Counted from the stretch's first letter, positions 52,497 through 62,209 are shown. The stretch: 64,000 nt of DNA from Burkholderia sp. WSM2230 (GCF_000472445.1 NZ_AXAJ01000009.1:206332-270331); one strand, 5' to 3'. The notes: generated from the letters alone by a model not told the origin. A program made the numbers and translations.

Positions 52497-53594
52497 TCAG
52501 GCCTGTTCCGGCGCGCGGCCTATCACATGCGAGTCGGATGCAGTCGAAGCCTCGCCATGCGTGCGTTCGCGTCCCGCTGTCACGACTGCTCCCGTGCCGC
52601 CAGGACGCCGTACCGACTTTGCATGTCGTTCAATCAGCCGCTGCAGCAAACAGAAAGCGCAAAGGAGCGCGCCTATCACGATGCGGGTCCACCACGAACT
52701 GAGCGTACCGTCGAAGGTGATCAACGTCTGGATCGTGCCGAGAATGCCGACGCCAAAGAGCGAGCCGATCACATAGCCGACACCGCCCGTCAGCAGCGTT
52801 CCGCCGATCACGGTGGCTGCGATGGCGTCCAGCTCCATGCCCTGCCCTTGCAAACCGTAGCCCGACAGCACATAGAAAGTGAAAACCGCGCCGCCGAGCG
52901 CGGAGCAGAAACCGCTTAGCGCGTAGACGCCGATGCGTGTACGCGCGACCGGCAAACCCATCAGCAATGCAGAGCGAGCATTGCCTCCCACCGCGTACAC
53001 GTTGCGGCCAAAGCGCGTGAAGTGCGCGACGTAAATGGCACCGACGAGTGCGACGAACGCGATCAGTACATTGGCAGTGACGGACCCAATGCCGATGTCC
53101 AGCCGGAACGCGGAGATTGTGTGAAAGGTTGGATCGGTGATCGTGATGGACTGCGTAGTGATCAGGAAGCACAAGCCGCGCGCGAAGAACATGCCGGCCA
53201 GCGTCACGATAAACGCCTGCAGGCGAAAGAAGTGAATCAGCGCGCCCTGCACGGCACCGAATACGGTGCCCATGAGCAGAACGATCGGCAGAATGATCCA
53301 CACCGACAGATGCAGGCGCTCGGCCAATACCGCTTCGACGATGGTGGTCAGTGCGACGACAGAACCCACCGACAGATCGATGCCGCCCGACACGATCACG
53401 AACGTCATGCCGATGGCCACGATTAGCAGAAAGGCATTGTCGACGAGCAGATCGAGCAGCACCTGCCACGAGAAAAAGCCGTTGTACATTACTGAGCCGA
53501 AGCCAAACAGCGCGCAGAACAGCAGGATAGTGACCGCAATGGGCAAGGTGCGTGGATCGACGAGGTTCGCCCACGCTGCAAAAAAACGTCTCAT
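52497..53594 (-). CDS. yjfF: sugar ABC transporter permease (YjfF-like)
   Basis: 365 aa, BPD_transp_2 (ribose-type) permease, about 9-10 helices: DNAFLLIVAIGMTFVIVSGGIDLSVGSVVAL, LQAFIVTLAGMFFARGLCFLI, RFGRNVYAVGGNARSALLMGLPV, GMELDAIAATVIGGTLLTGGVG, LITFDGTLSSWWTRIVIG. The sequence is closest to E. coli YjfF (galactofuranose uptake). A 40-residue polar C-terminal tail is extra. Overlaps the upstream gene by 4 bases. Confidence 0.88.
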   Translation of the reverse strand: MRRFFAAWANLVDPRTLPIAVTILLFCALFGFGSVMYNGFFSWQVLLDLLVDNAFLLIVAIGMTFVIVSGGIDLSVGSVVALTTIVEAVLAERLHLSVWIILPIVLLMGTVFGAVQGALIHFFRLQAFIVTLAGMFFARGLCFLITTQSITITDPTFHTISAFRLDIGIGSVTANVLIAFVALVGAIYVAHFTRFGRNVYAVGGNARSALLMGLPVARTRIGVYALSGFCSALGGAVFTFYVLSGYGLQGQGMELDAIAATVIGGTLLTGGVGYVIGSLFGVGILGTIQTLITFDGTLSSWWTRIVIGALLCAFCLLQRLIERHAKSVRRPGGTGAVVTAGRERTHGEASTASDSHVIGRAPEQA

Positions 53595-54634
53595 CGCGCC
53601 ACCCCGCGTTGCTTGATGATCTGCATTCCGAACGATACTGCGATTGCTCGCGCAGCTGGCGACTGGATCACGCTGACCGCCAGCACGACCGCCGCTTTGA
53701 CGACCAATGTCGCTTCCGGCGGCACGCCGATCGAATACGTCGTGTAGGTCAGCGTCTGGATGATCAGCGCACCGAGCACTGTTCCCGCGAGACTGAAGCG
53801 GCCGCCGAGCAGCGAGGTTCCGCCGAGCGTCACCGCGAGAATCGCGTCGAGTTCCAATAACAGCCCCGCGTTGTTGCCGTCAGCGCTGCGCACGTTCGAG
53901 CTGATCAGAATGCCCGCCATCGCGGCCGTTAATCCGGAGAATGCATACACGGCAAAAACCAGCGCTTTGGAGCGCAGGCCAACGAGGCGAGTGGCAACCG
54001 GATTCACACCGATAGCGCGGATAAAAAGCCCCAGCGCCGTTCCTTCGACGAGCGCGGCGGTGGCCAGCACGGCGAGCGTCGCAATCCATACCGAGCACGG
54101 CACACCGAGCCAGTATCCGCCGCCGACGAACAGATAGCCGGGCGCACCGATCGGGATGATTTGCCCCGCCGTCAGCAGTTGCGCGATACCGCGGCCCGCG
54201 ACCATCAGAATCAAGGTAGCGATGATCGGCTGCATGCCGATGAAAGACACCAGCAAGCCGTTCCACATGCCGCTCAGCACGCCGACAATCAACGCCGCCA
54301 GCAACGCCTGAGCGATGAGGCCGCCGGTCGGCACGGGTTGCGTTGCGAGTATCGTGGCGGCCGCCGCGCCAGCAATCGCGACCACCGCGCCGACCGAAAT
54401 GTCGATGCCGCGCGTCGCGATGACCAGTGTCATGCCGGTCGCGACGAGCACGAGCGGCGCGGCGCGGTTCAGCACGTCGATCGGCGCGCCGAACAGATGG
54501 CCGTCGAGCATGCGCAGCGACAGGAAGTGCGGATTGACCCACAGATTCAGCGCACACAACAATGCCAAAGTCACGCACGGCCAGATCAGCGGACGCTCGA
54601 CACCATCACGCGCGAGCCAGTTCGATAGCTTCAT
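53591..54634 (-). CDS. ytfT: sugar ABC transporter permease (YtfT-like)
   Basis: 347 aa ribose-type permease: VLVATGMTLVIATRGIDISVGAVVAI, FIGMQPIIATLILMVAGRGIAQLLTAGQ, IGVNPVATRLVGLRSKALVFAVYAFSGL and LELDAILAVTLGGTSLLGGRF. It forms a heterodimer with YjfF. The start overlaps the ytfR stop. Confidence 0.88.
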   Translation of the reverse strand: MKLSNWLARDGVERPLIWPCVTLALLCALNLWVNPHFLSLRMLDGHLFGAPIDVLNRAAPLVLVATGMTLVIATRGIDISVGAVVAIAGAAAATILATQPVPTGGLIAQALLAALIVGVLSGMWNGLLVSFIGMQPIIATLILMVAGRGIAQLLTAGQIIPIGAPGYLFVGGGYWLGVPCSVWIATLAVLATAALVEGTALGLFIRAIGVNPVATRLVGLRSKALVFAVYAFSGLTAAMAGILISSNVRSADGNNAGLLLELDAILAVTLGGTSLLGGRFSLAGTVLGALIIQTLTYTTYSIGVPPEATLVVKAAVVLAVSVIQSPAARAIAVSFGMQIIKQRGVAR

Positions 54635-56247
54635 TCGCCGCTCCCCGCGATGAGTCGATAGATGTTGTCTTCGTTCGATGCCGTGCCCTTTACTTCAGCG
54701 ATCTTGCGGCGGTCGCGCAGCACGGCGACGCGATGGCTCACGCGCAGCACTTCGCTGATCTCCGAGGAAATGAACAGAATGCTCAGCCCGTTGGCGCACA
54801 GCGCGAGCAGGCGATCCATGATGTCGAATTTCGCAGCGACGTCGATACCGCGCGTGGGCTCGTCCAGAATCAGCAGTTTTGGATCCGTGGCGAGCCAGCG
54901 CGCGAGCAGCGCTTTCTGCTGATTACCGCCGGACAACAGACCGATCGGTTGCTCCGCATCGGAGGCCTTGATTCCGAGCCGCTCGATCCACAGATCGGCC
55001 AGTTCGCGCGCACGCTGGCGGCTGATCTTGCGCCACCAGCCGCGCCGCGCCTGCAACGCCAGCAGGATGTTCTCGCGGATCGACAGGTCCGCGACAATGC
55101 CCTCTTTCTTGCGATCTTCCGCGCAATAGGCAATGCCGTGGCGCACCGCATCATGCGGCGAGCGCAGCCGCACGGGCTTGCCATCGACGAGCATCGTGCC
55201 GCTGTCGGCACGGTCTGCGCCGAACAGCAGTCGCGCGGTTTCGGTGCGCCCCGAGCCCAGCAAGCCAGCAAGTCCAAGTATCTGACCACGCTGCACATCG
55301 AGGTCGATGGGCTGCAACGTGCCACGCTTGCCGACGCCGCGCAGTTCGATGAACGCCGATGCCACCGGGTGTTCGTCTTGCGTCTGTTCGCGCTCATCGG
55401 ATGCTTCCTGAGCGGCTTCGCGCAGACGCTCGCTCATGCGCTCGTGACCGACCATCTTCGAGACCAGCAGATCCGCCGGCAGGTCCCGCGCGAGGTATTC
55501 GCCCTCGCGCTCGCCGTTGCGCATGACCGTGATGCGGTCGGAAATCGCATACGTCTGCTCGATGAAGTGTGTGACGAACAGAATCGCAATTCCAGATTGC
55601 TTAAGATGCCGAAGTATTTTGAATAGTTGGGCGACTTCGCTATCGTCGAGGCTCGACGTGGGCTCGTCGAGGATCAGCACGCGCGCATCGACGGAAAGCG
55701 CTCTCGCGATCGCCACCATCTGTTGGACCGCGATTGGGTAAGCGTCGAGCGAGCGAGTGACGTCGAGCGCTATGTCGAGGCGCGCGAGCGCGGCTTGTGC
55801 GCGACGTTTGATGTCGGGCCAGTCGATCGCGCCAAAGCGGCGCGGCTGCCGGCCGGCAAAAATGTTCTCTGCGACCGACAGGTTCGGGCACAGGTTCACT
55901 TCCTGGTAAAGCGTGCGCACGCCCGCCGCCTCGGCTTCCTGCGGCGACGCGAATGCCACGACCTCGCCCGCCAGACGGATCGTGCCGGAATCGGGCGCGA
56001 GCACACCGGTCAGCACATTGATCAAGGTCGATTTGCCGGCGCCGTTCTGCCCCATCAGCGTATGAATTTCGCCGGGGAAGAGTCGGAAATCGACACCGTG
56101 CAGCGCTTTCACGCCGGGAAATGTCTTGCTGACGCCGGTGGTGGCGAGGATCGGCTCGCGGACGTTGCCGTCGTCGGGAGAGGCGGCAGCGGCCGGGTTG
56201 ATCGCGCTCGCGGGCGGCGGATTGGGTTCGAAAGCGGGATGCGTCAT
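54631..56247 (-). CDS. ytfR: sugar ABC transporter ATPase, double-domain (YtfR-like)
   Basis: 538 aa with two ATPase domains. First: GQNGAGKSTLINVLTG (Walker A), QMVAIARALSVDARVLILDEPT. Second: GLAGLLGSGRTETARLLFGA, LSGGNQQKALLARWLATDPKLLILDEPTRGIDV, the degenerate repeat usual for this family. About 35 N-terminal residues (Pro/Ala-rich) and a linker near 280 (EREQTQDEHP) are longer than in E. coli YtfR. A hairpin (56356-56386) precedes it. Confidence 0.9.
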   Translation of the reverse strand: MTHPAFEPNPPPASAINPAAAASPDDGNVREPILATTGVSKTFPGVKALHGVDFRLFPGEIHTLMGQNGAGKSTLINVLTGVLAPDSGTIRLAGEVVAFASPQEAEAAGVRTLYQEVNLCPNLSVAENIFAGRQPRRFGAIDWPDIKRRAQAALARLDIALDVTRSLDAYPIAVQQMVAIARALSVDARVLILDEPTSSLDDSEVAQLFKILRHLKQSGIAILFVTHFIEQTYAISDRITVMRNGEREGEYLARDLPADLLVSKMVGHERMSERLREAAQEASDEREQTQDEHPVASAFIELRGVGKRGTLQPIDLDVQRGQILGLAGLLGSGRTETARLLFGADRADSGTMLVDGKPVRLRSPHDAVRHGIAYCAEDRKKEGIVADLSIRENILLALQARRGWWRKISRQRARELADLWIERLGIKASDAEQPIGLLSGGNQQKALLARWLATDPKLLILDEPTRGIDVAAKFDIMDRLLALCANGLSILFISSEISEVLRVSHRVAVLRDRRKIAEVKGTASNEDNIYRLIAGSGE

Positions 56248-56355
56248 AGACCTCGCTCGAGCGGTGGTGCGTTGGTGTGGTGCTGCTTTGGTGCCGTGGA
56301 GCCATGGTGCCTGCGTGGCTTTTGCGCGGCGAGTTGCTGCATCGGTGTGAAAAGA

Positions 56356-56386
56356 GACCGTCCGCTGCCCAAGCAATCGGACGGTC
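56356..56386 (-). terminator. intra-operon attenuator hairpin between ytfQ and ytfR
   Basis: A 9-bp perfect stem (GACCGTCCG, 56356-56364; CGGACGGTC, 56378-56386) with a 13-base loop. On the minus strand it is followed by TCTTTTC. It would lower transcription of the membrane genes relative to the binding protein. Confidence 0.65.
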
Positions 56387-56492
56387 AGGCACCGCTGGAG
56401 AAACTATTACCTGCTGATTCGTTTTGCGTTTCCTGCTGCGTCAACAGATTCCGTGTTCAGGCGTATTATTACGGATGCCTAAGTAGATTTTC

Positions 56493-57479
56493 CTAGTACT
56501 TGCGCGTCGGCAATGTCTGCGCAGCAACGCTCATAGGGAACACGGTCTCTTCCGTGAGGATGCGCTTCGGCAAAGGCTTGCCGGCCACCACGTCCTTGAC
56601 CGCCGACATCAGCTGCGGTCCGAGCAGCGGGCTGCATTCCACATCGACATTCATCTTGCCTGCGGCCATGGCCTGGAACCCGCCCTTGGTCGCATCGAAG
56701 GAAACGACAATGACGTCTTTGCCCGGATGCATGCCCGCTTCTTCCATGGCCTGGATCGCACCGAGGGCCATGTCGTCGTTATGCGCATAAACCACGTTGA
56801 TCTTATTGCCGTAACTCTTGATGAACGCTTCCATGACCTGCTTGCCGCCGGCCAACGTGAAGTCGCCGCTTTGCGACGCAATGATCTTGAACTTCGGATC
56901 GCTCTTGATCACTTCGACCAGGCCAGCGTGCCGGTCATTCGCGGGCGCCGAGCCGACTGTACCCTGCAATTCGGCGATGTTGACCGGCCCTTTCGAATCC
57001 TTATAGTGGTCGGCGAGCCATTTCCCTCCGCGCCGGCCCTCTTCCAGGAAGTCCGAGCCGATCATGGTCACGTACAGCGAAGTGTCTTTGACGTCGATGT
57101 TGCGGTCGGTCAGGATCACCGGAATCTTCGCGGCCTTGGCCTCGCGCAGCACCGGTTCCCAACCGGACTCGACGACCGGCGAAAACGCGATCACATCGAC
57201 TTTTTGTGTGATATACGAGCGAATCGCCTTGATCTGGTTTTCCTGCTTTTGCTGCGCGTCGGAGAATTTGAGTTTGATCTTGGCGTCGGCGGCCGCGGAT
57301 TTCACCGACTCAGTGTTAGCGGTTCGCCAGGCGCTTTCCGCGCCGACCTGCGCAAAACCCAGCGTGATCTGCTTATCCTGCGCGTAGGCGCCGGGCGTTG
57401 CCAGCGTCAGCGCACCGAAACCCGCACACATCGCGAGCGCACCCAACGCACGACATGCGGCGCGTCGTGTATTCGCCAT
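56493..57479 (-). CDS. ytfQ: sugar ABC transporter periplasmic binding protein (YtfQ-like)
   Basis: 328 aa, Peripla_BP_4 family. Signal peptide about 1-32 (ending AYA|QDK). Mature: ITLGFAQVGAESAWRTANTESVK, AIRSYITQKVDVIAFSPVVESGW, VILTDRNIDVKD, VVYAHNDDMALGAIQAMEEAG, close to E. coli YtfQ (galactofuranose binder). ATG 57479 with AGGAG 6-8 bases upstream. First gene of the ytfQRT-yjfF operon. Confidence 0.92.
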   Translation of the reverse strand: MANTRRAACRALGALAMCAGFGALTLATPGAYAQDKQITLGFAQVGAESAWRTANTESVKSAAADAKIKLKFSDAQQKQENQIKAIRSYITQKVDVIAFSPVVESGWEPVLREAKAAKIPVILTDRNIDVKDTSLYVTMIGSDFLEEGRRGGKWLADHYKDSKGPVNIAELQGTVGSAPANDRHAGLVEVIKSDPKFKIIASQSGDFTLAGGKQVMEAFIKSYGNKINVVYAHNDDMALGAIQAMEEAGMHPGKDVIVVSFDATKGGFQAMAAGKMNVDVECSPLLGPQLMSAVKDVVAGKPLPKRILTEETVFPMSVAAQTLPTRKY

Positions 57480-57880
57480 GACTGTCTCCTGATCGTTGTT
57501 GTGTAGGCGATCCATCGAAACCGCGGCCCTTGCGGCCATCGCGATGCGTGGATCGTGATGTAGCGTAGTGTGCGAGGCGTTAACAGTCCAATCATATGAT
57601 TCGCGTCGGCAATATCAATTTTGGTATAGGACGGGCGTTGGTGCTCTTGTGAGTGGGCGTGGGGCGGGAGTCAGGTTGTACGGGTGGCGCGGCGTGGGCT
57701 TGGGCGTGGGCTTGGGCTTGGGCTTGGGCTTGGGCGTGGGCGTGGGCTTGGGCTTGGGCTTGGGCTTGGGCTTGGGTCGTCACTGGTTTCTATGCACTTA
57801 CTACCAGCCGACCCCTGCGCTGCCCCGGTCGGTTCGACGGCGCCGCGGGAATCGTCGCGAATGCGACGCTACAGGCGCGA
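57480..57880. other. 401-bp intergenic region upstream of ytfQ
   Basis: It holds the hexamer repeat at 57694-57777 and presumably the ytfQ promoter. Open frames crossing it are low-complexity and I do not count them as genes. Confidence 0.6.
57694..57777. repeat. hexanucleotide tandem repeat (KTGGGC), 14 units
   Basis: Fourteen consecutive 6-bp units, TTGGGC or GTGGGC, with only the last base of the final unit changed. The plus strand is G-rich and could form G-quadruplexes. It lies 215 bp upstream of ytfQ and 104 bp beyond the end of alkB. Confidence 0.9.
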
Positions 57881-58495
57881 TTACAGGCGCGATGACAGGC
57901 CGCTCTGCGTTCGCGGCGTGACCCACCGGAAAGTCAGATTGATGCGCTCGCCTGTGACACGCGGCTCTTTCGGCACTCGATGCCGCCATTCCGCCTGCGT
58001 TTTGCCCTTCATCACCAGCAAGCTGCCGCCTTTCAGCGAGAACGACCGGACGATGCCGGTCTTGTTGTGCCTAAGGTCGAAGGTGCGCGCTGCGCCCAGA
58101 CTCACGGATGCGATCACCGGTTCGGGCCCAAGCTCCGGCTCGCGGTCGGCGTGCCATCCCATGCTGTCCGCGCCGCTGCGATAGCGGTTGAGCAGGACGC
58201 TGTTGAACCGCGCGCCGCAGACGGCCTCGGCAGCAGTCTTGAGTTCGACGACCGCTGGCGTCCACGGATGCGGCACATTGCGGATGCCGGAATAGATGTA
58301 CACCGCCTCGGGGTCACCCTGCCATGCAGTCAGCCGCGGCAGCGCGACGCGGCCGCCGGGCGTGCCCATGGTGTCCTGCCGCCATTCGACCTCGTCAATG
58401 AGGCGCGCGAGGAACTGCCCAGCCGTTTTCGGCGCAAGCCAGTCGGGATGCCAGTCGACGTCAGGTGTCGGAAGGTCGTCGAAAAGATCGGTCAT
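57881..58495 (-). CDS. alkB: AlkB-type 2OG-Fe(II) DNA/RNA demethylase
   Basis: 204 aa. Oxidative removal of alkyl groups from 1-methyladenine and 3-methylcytosine. Fe ligands His115, Asp117 (GWHADREPELG) and His172 (RHRVPK); 2OG contacts Arg184 and Arg190 (RINLTFR); also VPHPWTPAVVELKTAAEAV and SVSLGAARTFDLR. Length and order are closest to the AlkB2/AlkB-like class. It is convergent toward the ytfQ promoter region. Confidence 0.9.
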   Translation of the reverse strand: MTDLFDDLPTPDVDWHPDWLAPKTAGQFLARLIDEVEWRQDTMGTPGGRVALPRLTAWQGDPEAVYIYSGIRNVPHPWTPAVVELKTAAEAVCGARFNSVLLNRYRSGADSMGWHADREPELGPEPVIASVSLGAARTFDLRHNKTGIVRSFSLKGGSLLVMKGKTQAEWRHRVPKEPRVTGERINLTFRWVTPRTQSGLSSRL

Positions 58496-58760
58496 AACAT
58501 TGCGGGATGCGCGCGCTGGGCGGGGGTACGGTGGATATTATGACGGCAACGGGAGGGCGGCCGTTTGCGATTTCATTAGGATCTTGTTGCGATTTCGTCT
58601 TCTGCTCGACTCCGGTTGGGCTCCGGTTTTCACCGCGCATTTCGCTGCCGCTTGATGTGTTTCTACTGCGCTTCGCGGCTGTGAGCAGTCGCGCCTTTCG
58701 TTTGCTGAGTTCCGCGGCAACTGCCCTTTGCATTTCTCGACCTTGCAGTGGGCCATTGCC

Positions 58761-59332
58761 ATGGCCGTGTCCGATCAAGTGCTCAACCAGCTGTTTTGCG
58801 AGGCGCGCACCTACAATGCCTGCAGCCGGAACCCTGCGACGACGCGCTGCTCGAGCAACTGGTCGAGTTGACGCTGGTCGGCCCGACGTCGGCTAATTCC
58901 AGTCCGGGACGTTTCGTCTTTGTGAAAAGCGCGGCCGCCAAGGAGAGGCTGCGGGGGCAGCCTTATGAGCTGGCAACGTCGAGAAAACCATGGGGGCACC
59001 GGGAACGGTAATCGTCGCAATGGACATGGCGTTTTGGTGGCAGCTGCCGTCGTTCGTAGCTGGCTTACCTACCGGAAACGACAAGGGCGATTGCCGAGAC
59101 TGCGCTTCGCGATTCGACGCTGCAGGGCGGCAATCTGATCCTCCCGGCCCGCGCGCCCGGCCTCGGCGCCGGCCCGATGTCAAGCTCCGAGGCCGCGAAA
59201 GTGGATCGGGCGTTCTTCGGCGGCCCGACGATCAGATCAGACTTCCTGACCACCCCTGGCTACGGCGATGCGTCGAAACCGTATCCGCGCAGCACACGCT
59301 TCAGCTTTGACGAAGAGGCTCAGATAGACTAA
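58761..59332 (+). pseudogene. broken rutE-like nitroreductase (malonic semialdehyde reductase)
   Basis: A family protein can be traced through three frames: MAVSDQVLNQLFCEARTYNA (58761 on); QPEPCDDALLEQLVELTLVG and SANSSPGRFVFVKSAAAKER from about 58822 after a 1-bp loss; GNVEKTMGAP, TVIVAMDMAF after another shift near 58955; then AIAETALRDSTLQGGN to FSFDEEAQID with its stop at 59332. Around the third junction some residues are missing. At least three shifts make it inactive. Intact relatives are FMN enzymes of about 196 aa that reduce malonic semialdehyde. Confidence 0.82.
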
Positions 59333-59344
59333 AGCGCATCGCTT

Positions 59345-59683
59345 CTAACTGAAAATCGCGATGTAGAACACCACCACGCCGATCACCGCGCCAACAAAGC
59401 AAAAGCTTTCTTCGGTGTCCTCGCCATTTGAGCGCAGCCATGCGCCGACCACGCCGAACAGCCCCGCAATGCCCAGCGCGACACAGAGCATAACAACGTC
59501 AAACAGCGCGCTCTTGCCTAGTTCGGAGAAGTCGATATTGCGCACGCCGAGATACAAGCCGAGCGCCATCAGAGACACGCCAACCAGGGGCAGCATTACG
59601 TGACTGCCCTCGTGCCCGACGTGATGCGCGCGGTGCGCAGGGTCCCCGTGATGTAAACGATGACCTGATCCGAGCAGCTTCAT
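59345..59683 (-). CDS. small membrane protein of unknown function
   Basis: 112 aa. The N-terminal 28 residues are rich in His (HRLHHGDPAHRAHHVGHEGSH), then three hydrophobic helices. A textbook AGGAGG ribosome site 6 bases before ATG supports expression. The His-rich start could bind metal; no family is recognised. Confidence 0.7.
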   Translation of the reverse strand: MKLLGSGHRLHHGDPAHRAHHVGHEGSHVMLPLVGVSLMALGLYLGVRNIDFSELGKSALFDVVMLCVALGIAGLFGVVGAWLRSNGEDTEESFCFVGAVIGVVVFYIAIFS

Positions 59684-60063
59684 GATCGCCTCCTGCCTCG
59701 CCGTTTGCCGGCGATAACGACAACTGAGCTGGCCGCTGTCGCGACTCTTTGTGCCGACAGCTCACTTCCAGCATAGTCCAGGTGCATCCGTAATTCAAAG
59801 CCCATTTAATTAGGGTTATCCGGGGCATTCGTACTGGGCGCGTCCGGGCCACGTTCTCAGCTCGACAATAACGCGCTCGCCTCCCTGGTCATCGCTGCAT
59901 TGCAGCAAAGCGCGGCCGCCTTGCCGGCTAATTCTCGTGCGCCCGGCACGCTGCTACGCATGCCGGTAGAATGGTCCGGCCCGTTAGCCGCCTCGCCGCG
60001 GCGCCTGGCCGCCGCCGGCGTTCCGCTCAAGTTATGCCGGCTTTACCCGCCTTGATCCTCTCT
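59684..60063. other. 380-bp intergenic region
   Basis: Divergent promoter space between the small membrane protein and the phosphoesterase. I see no RNA, repeat or clear operator. Confidence 0.5.
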
Positions 60064-61227
60064 ATGCGCCGCTCATCGTTTCTTGCACGCCTAATTGCTA
60101 TTGGCATCCTGCTGCACGTTTATGTCGGCTTCCGCCTGATTCCGGACATGCCGGTTAACATCATCGTCCGCTGGCTGTCGGGATGTTGGCTCGTGCTCTC
60201 CGTCATTCTTATCCCGCTAGGCATGCTCGCGCGCACCATCAAGCGGCAGCCACTGGGCGACCGGCTTGCGTGGATCGGCCTGCTCGCGATGGGTTTCTTC
60301 TCCTCGCTGCTGGTCCTGACGTTTGTACGGGACCTGGCGCTTGCTTCAACGATGACCGTCGACGCCATCTGGCCTGGCCTGATCGCTCTCGCCCACTGGC
60401 GGACCGGCACCGCGGCAGCCGTGCCATTGCTCGCAATACTGTCGACACTGATCGGTCTTTTCAACGCCCGCCGCCGCGCGCGAGTCGTGACGATCGAGGT
60501 GCCGATCGACGACTTGCCCGCCGCTCTCGACGGCTTCACAATCGTCCAGATCAGCGACATCCACGTGGGCCCGACCATCAAACGCCGCTATGTCGACGCG
60601 ATTGTCGATGCAGTGAATCGTCTGAAGCCTGACCTCATAGCTGTGACAGGCGATGTGGTAGACGGCAGCGTCCCGCAGCTGACTCATCACACGCAGCCTC
60701 TATCGAGGTTGAGTGCGCGTCACGGCGCGTTTCTAGTAACCGGCAACCACGAATACTACGCGGGAGCCGATGCGTGGATCGACGAGTTCCGACGCCTCGG
60801 ACTCAATGTCCTGCTGAACGAGCACGTGGTCGTCGACCACGATGGGGCGCGCGCTGTCATTGCAGGCGTGACCGACTATTCGGCCGGTCATCACGATCCG
60901 CTACATCGCAGCGATCCAATGGCCGCGATTGCCGGTGCGCCAGGCGACGTGCTGATCAAGGTGCTTCTCGCGCACCAGCCCCGCTCCGCAGAAGCCGCCG
61001 CCGAGGCCGGCTTCACGCTGCAACTCTCAGGTCATACGCACGGCGGTCAGTTCTTCCCTTGGAACTTCTTTGTGCGGTTTCAGCAACCGTTCACTGCGGG
61101 CCTCGCCCGCTTGAACGGACTGTGGGTATACACGAGCCGAGGCACCGGTTACTGGGGACCGCCAAAGCGGCTCGGCGCGCCCTCGGAAATCACACGATTA
61201 CGGCTTGTGCCAGGCGAGCCGGAGTAA
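60064..61227 (+). CDS. membrane-anchored metallophosphoesterase
   Basis: 387 aa. About 4 N-terminal hydrophobic helices (residues about 5-135), then a calcineurin-like phosphoesterase: VQISDIHVGP, AVTGDVVDG, VTGNHEYYAG, LLAHQPRS and LSGHTHGGQFFPW, which supply the Asp/His/Asn metal ligands. This layout matches YkuE/YaeI-type membrane phosphodiesterases, some of which act on lipid A or UDP-sugars. The start is uncertain: ATG 60064 fits the family start, ATG 60034 and GTG/ATG further up are alternatives. Confidence 0.85.
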   Translation: MRRSSFLARLIAIGILLHVYVGFRLIPDMPVNIIVRWLSGCWLVLSVILIPLGMLARTIKRQPLGDRLAWIGLLAMGFFSSLLVLTFVRDLALASTMTVDAIWPGLIALAHWRTGTAAAVPLLAILSTLIGLFNARRRARVVTIEVPIDDLPAALDGFTIVQISDIHVGPTIKRRYVDAIVDAVNRLKPDLIAVTGDVVDGSVPQLTHHTQPLSRLSARHGAFLVTGNHEYYAGADAWIDEFRRLGLNVLLNEHVVVDHDGARAVIAGVTDYSAGHHDPLHRSDPMAAIAGAPGDVLIKVLLAHQPRSAEAAAEAGFTLQLSGHTHGGQFFPWNFFVRFQQPFTAGLARLNGLWVYTSRGTGYWGPPKRLGAPSEITRLRLVPGEPE

Positions 61228-61322
61228 TGCCACTATCGAGGCAGAGCGCGAACCGTGGCACTAGATAGCCAGGCCTTTCTTTGCTCGCCCCGTTGGGGAC
61301 AATGCGTGAGGTCATATGCCCG

Positions 61323-61859
61323 TCATGGCGCCGGCGCTACTGCAACACTGACTTGCGGCGCGAATGCCACCAGCACCTGCATACCCGGCGTCACGTTCGC
61401 CAGTTGTGCCGGAACACGGCCCTGGATGTGGAACACCGAGCCGTTTGGCCCCTTCAAAGCCATGACACCCGAAGCGTGATCGACTGCCTGCACTTCTGCG
61501 CTGACGTTCCGCTCTGGGCTCGTCGTCCCGATTGACGCAACTGCGGCAGCAGGCGCGGCTGCCGCATCTGCGCCACGCGTGACGCTGATCAGCGCATTGC
61601 GCATCATACGGATGTGGACTTTTCCACCTTGCCTGATGGTCTCAATGTCTCCCTTGTCCGTGATCTCGAATGACGCCTCGCCGCCTTGCGCGTCGAGCAC
61701 GGTCACGGAATGCTTTGCGCGGTCGACGGACTTCACGACTCCTTCGGCCTGCAAGGTGCTGCTTCCTTCAACCGGCGGGGGGAGCCCTGCGGCGAACGAC
61801 GCGAATGAAGCGGCGGCGATGAACGCGCCGGCAATAATTCCCAGAGCTTTGGCTTTCAT
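61323..61859 (-). CDS. exported protein of unknown family
   Basis: 179 aa. Signal peptide about 1-24 (IIAGAFIAAASFASFAAG). The mature part has two repeat-like short beta segments: LQAEGVVKSVDRAKHSVTVLD and VSAEVQAVDHASGVMALKGP, suggesting a duplicated OB- or CusF-like small domain with an Ala-rich linker. ATG 61859 has GAGGA upstream. Function unknown. Confidence 0.72.
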   Translation of the reverse strand: MKAKALGIIAGAFIAAASFASFAAGLPPPVEGSSTLQAEGVVKSVDRAKHSVTVLDAQGGEASFEITDKGDIETIRQGGKVHIRMMRNALISVTRGADAAAAPAAAVASIGTTSPERNVSAEVQAVDHASGVMALKGPNGSVFHIQGRVPAQLANVTPGMQVLVAFAPQVSVAVAPAP

Positions 61860-62209
61860 ACATTCCTCATTGACGTGAACGGCCTGTAGCGGGCGCTGTG
61901 ATGTGATGTGAACCAGCATTGTGTGCGAGGGCTTAGAGCCGTTGTCATGCGCAAACAGACACGGAGCGTTCGAAGAGTGTGTTTTTTGTGATGGTCGACG
62001 TCAAGATTTGGACTCCGTATTAGTTTGTGGATCGGTCTGCACAGTTTGTCGAAATTTCCTAGCGATGCCGATACACACGTGTGGCCTACAGTCCGCTTGC
62101 AACACATTCAGACAATGTTAATTCCGTATCCTGAATATGGACTGCGCCGGAAGCTTCGACTAAGCTCTCTCACCGTGCATTGTTCACACACAACCATGGA
62201 GTTTCGATT
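61860..62209. other. 350-bp intergenic region
   Basis: Lower GC than its surroundings. It presumably holds divergent promoters for the exported protein and the GlsB-like gene; nothing definite is recognised. Confidence 0.5.

Noticed and set aside
57592..57783. Short Ala-Gln/Ala-His repeat protein on the minus strand
   Set aside because: It is the translation of the hexamer repeat, with no ribosome site or conserved features.
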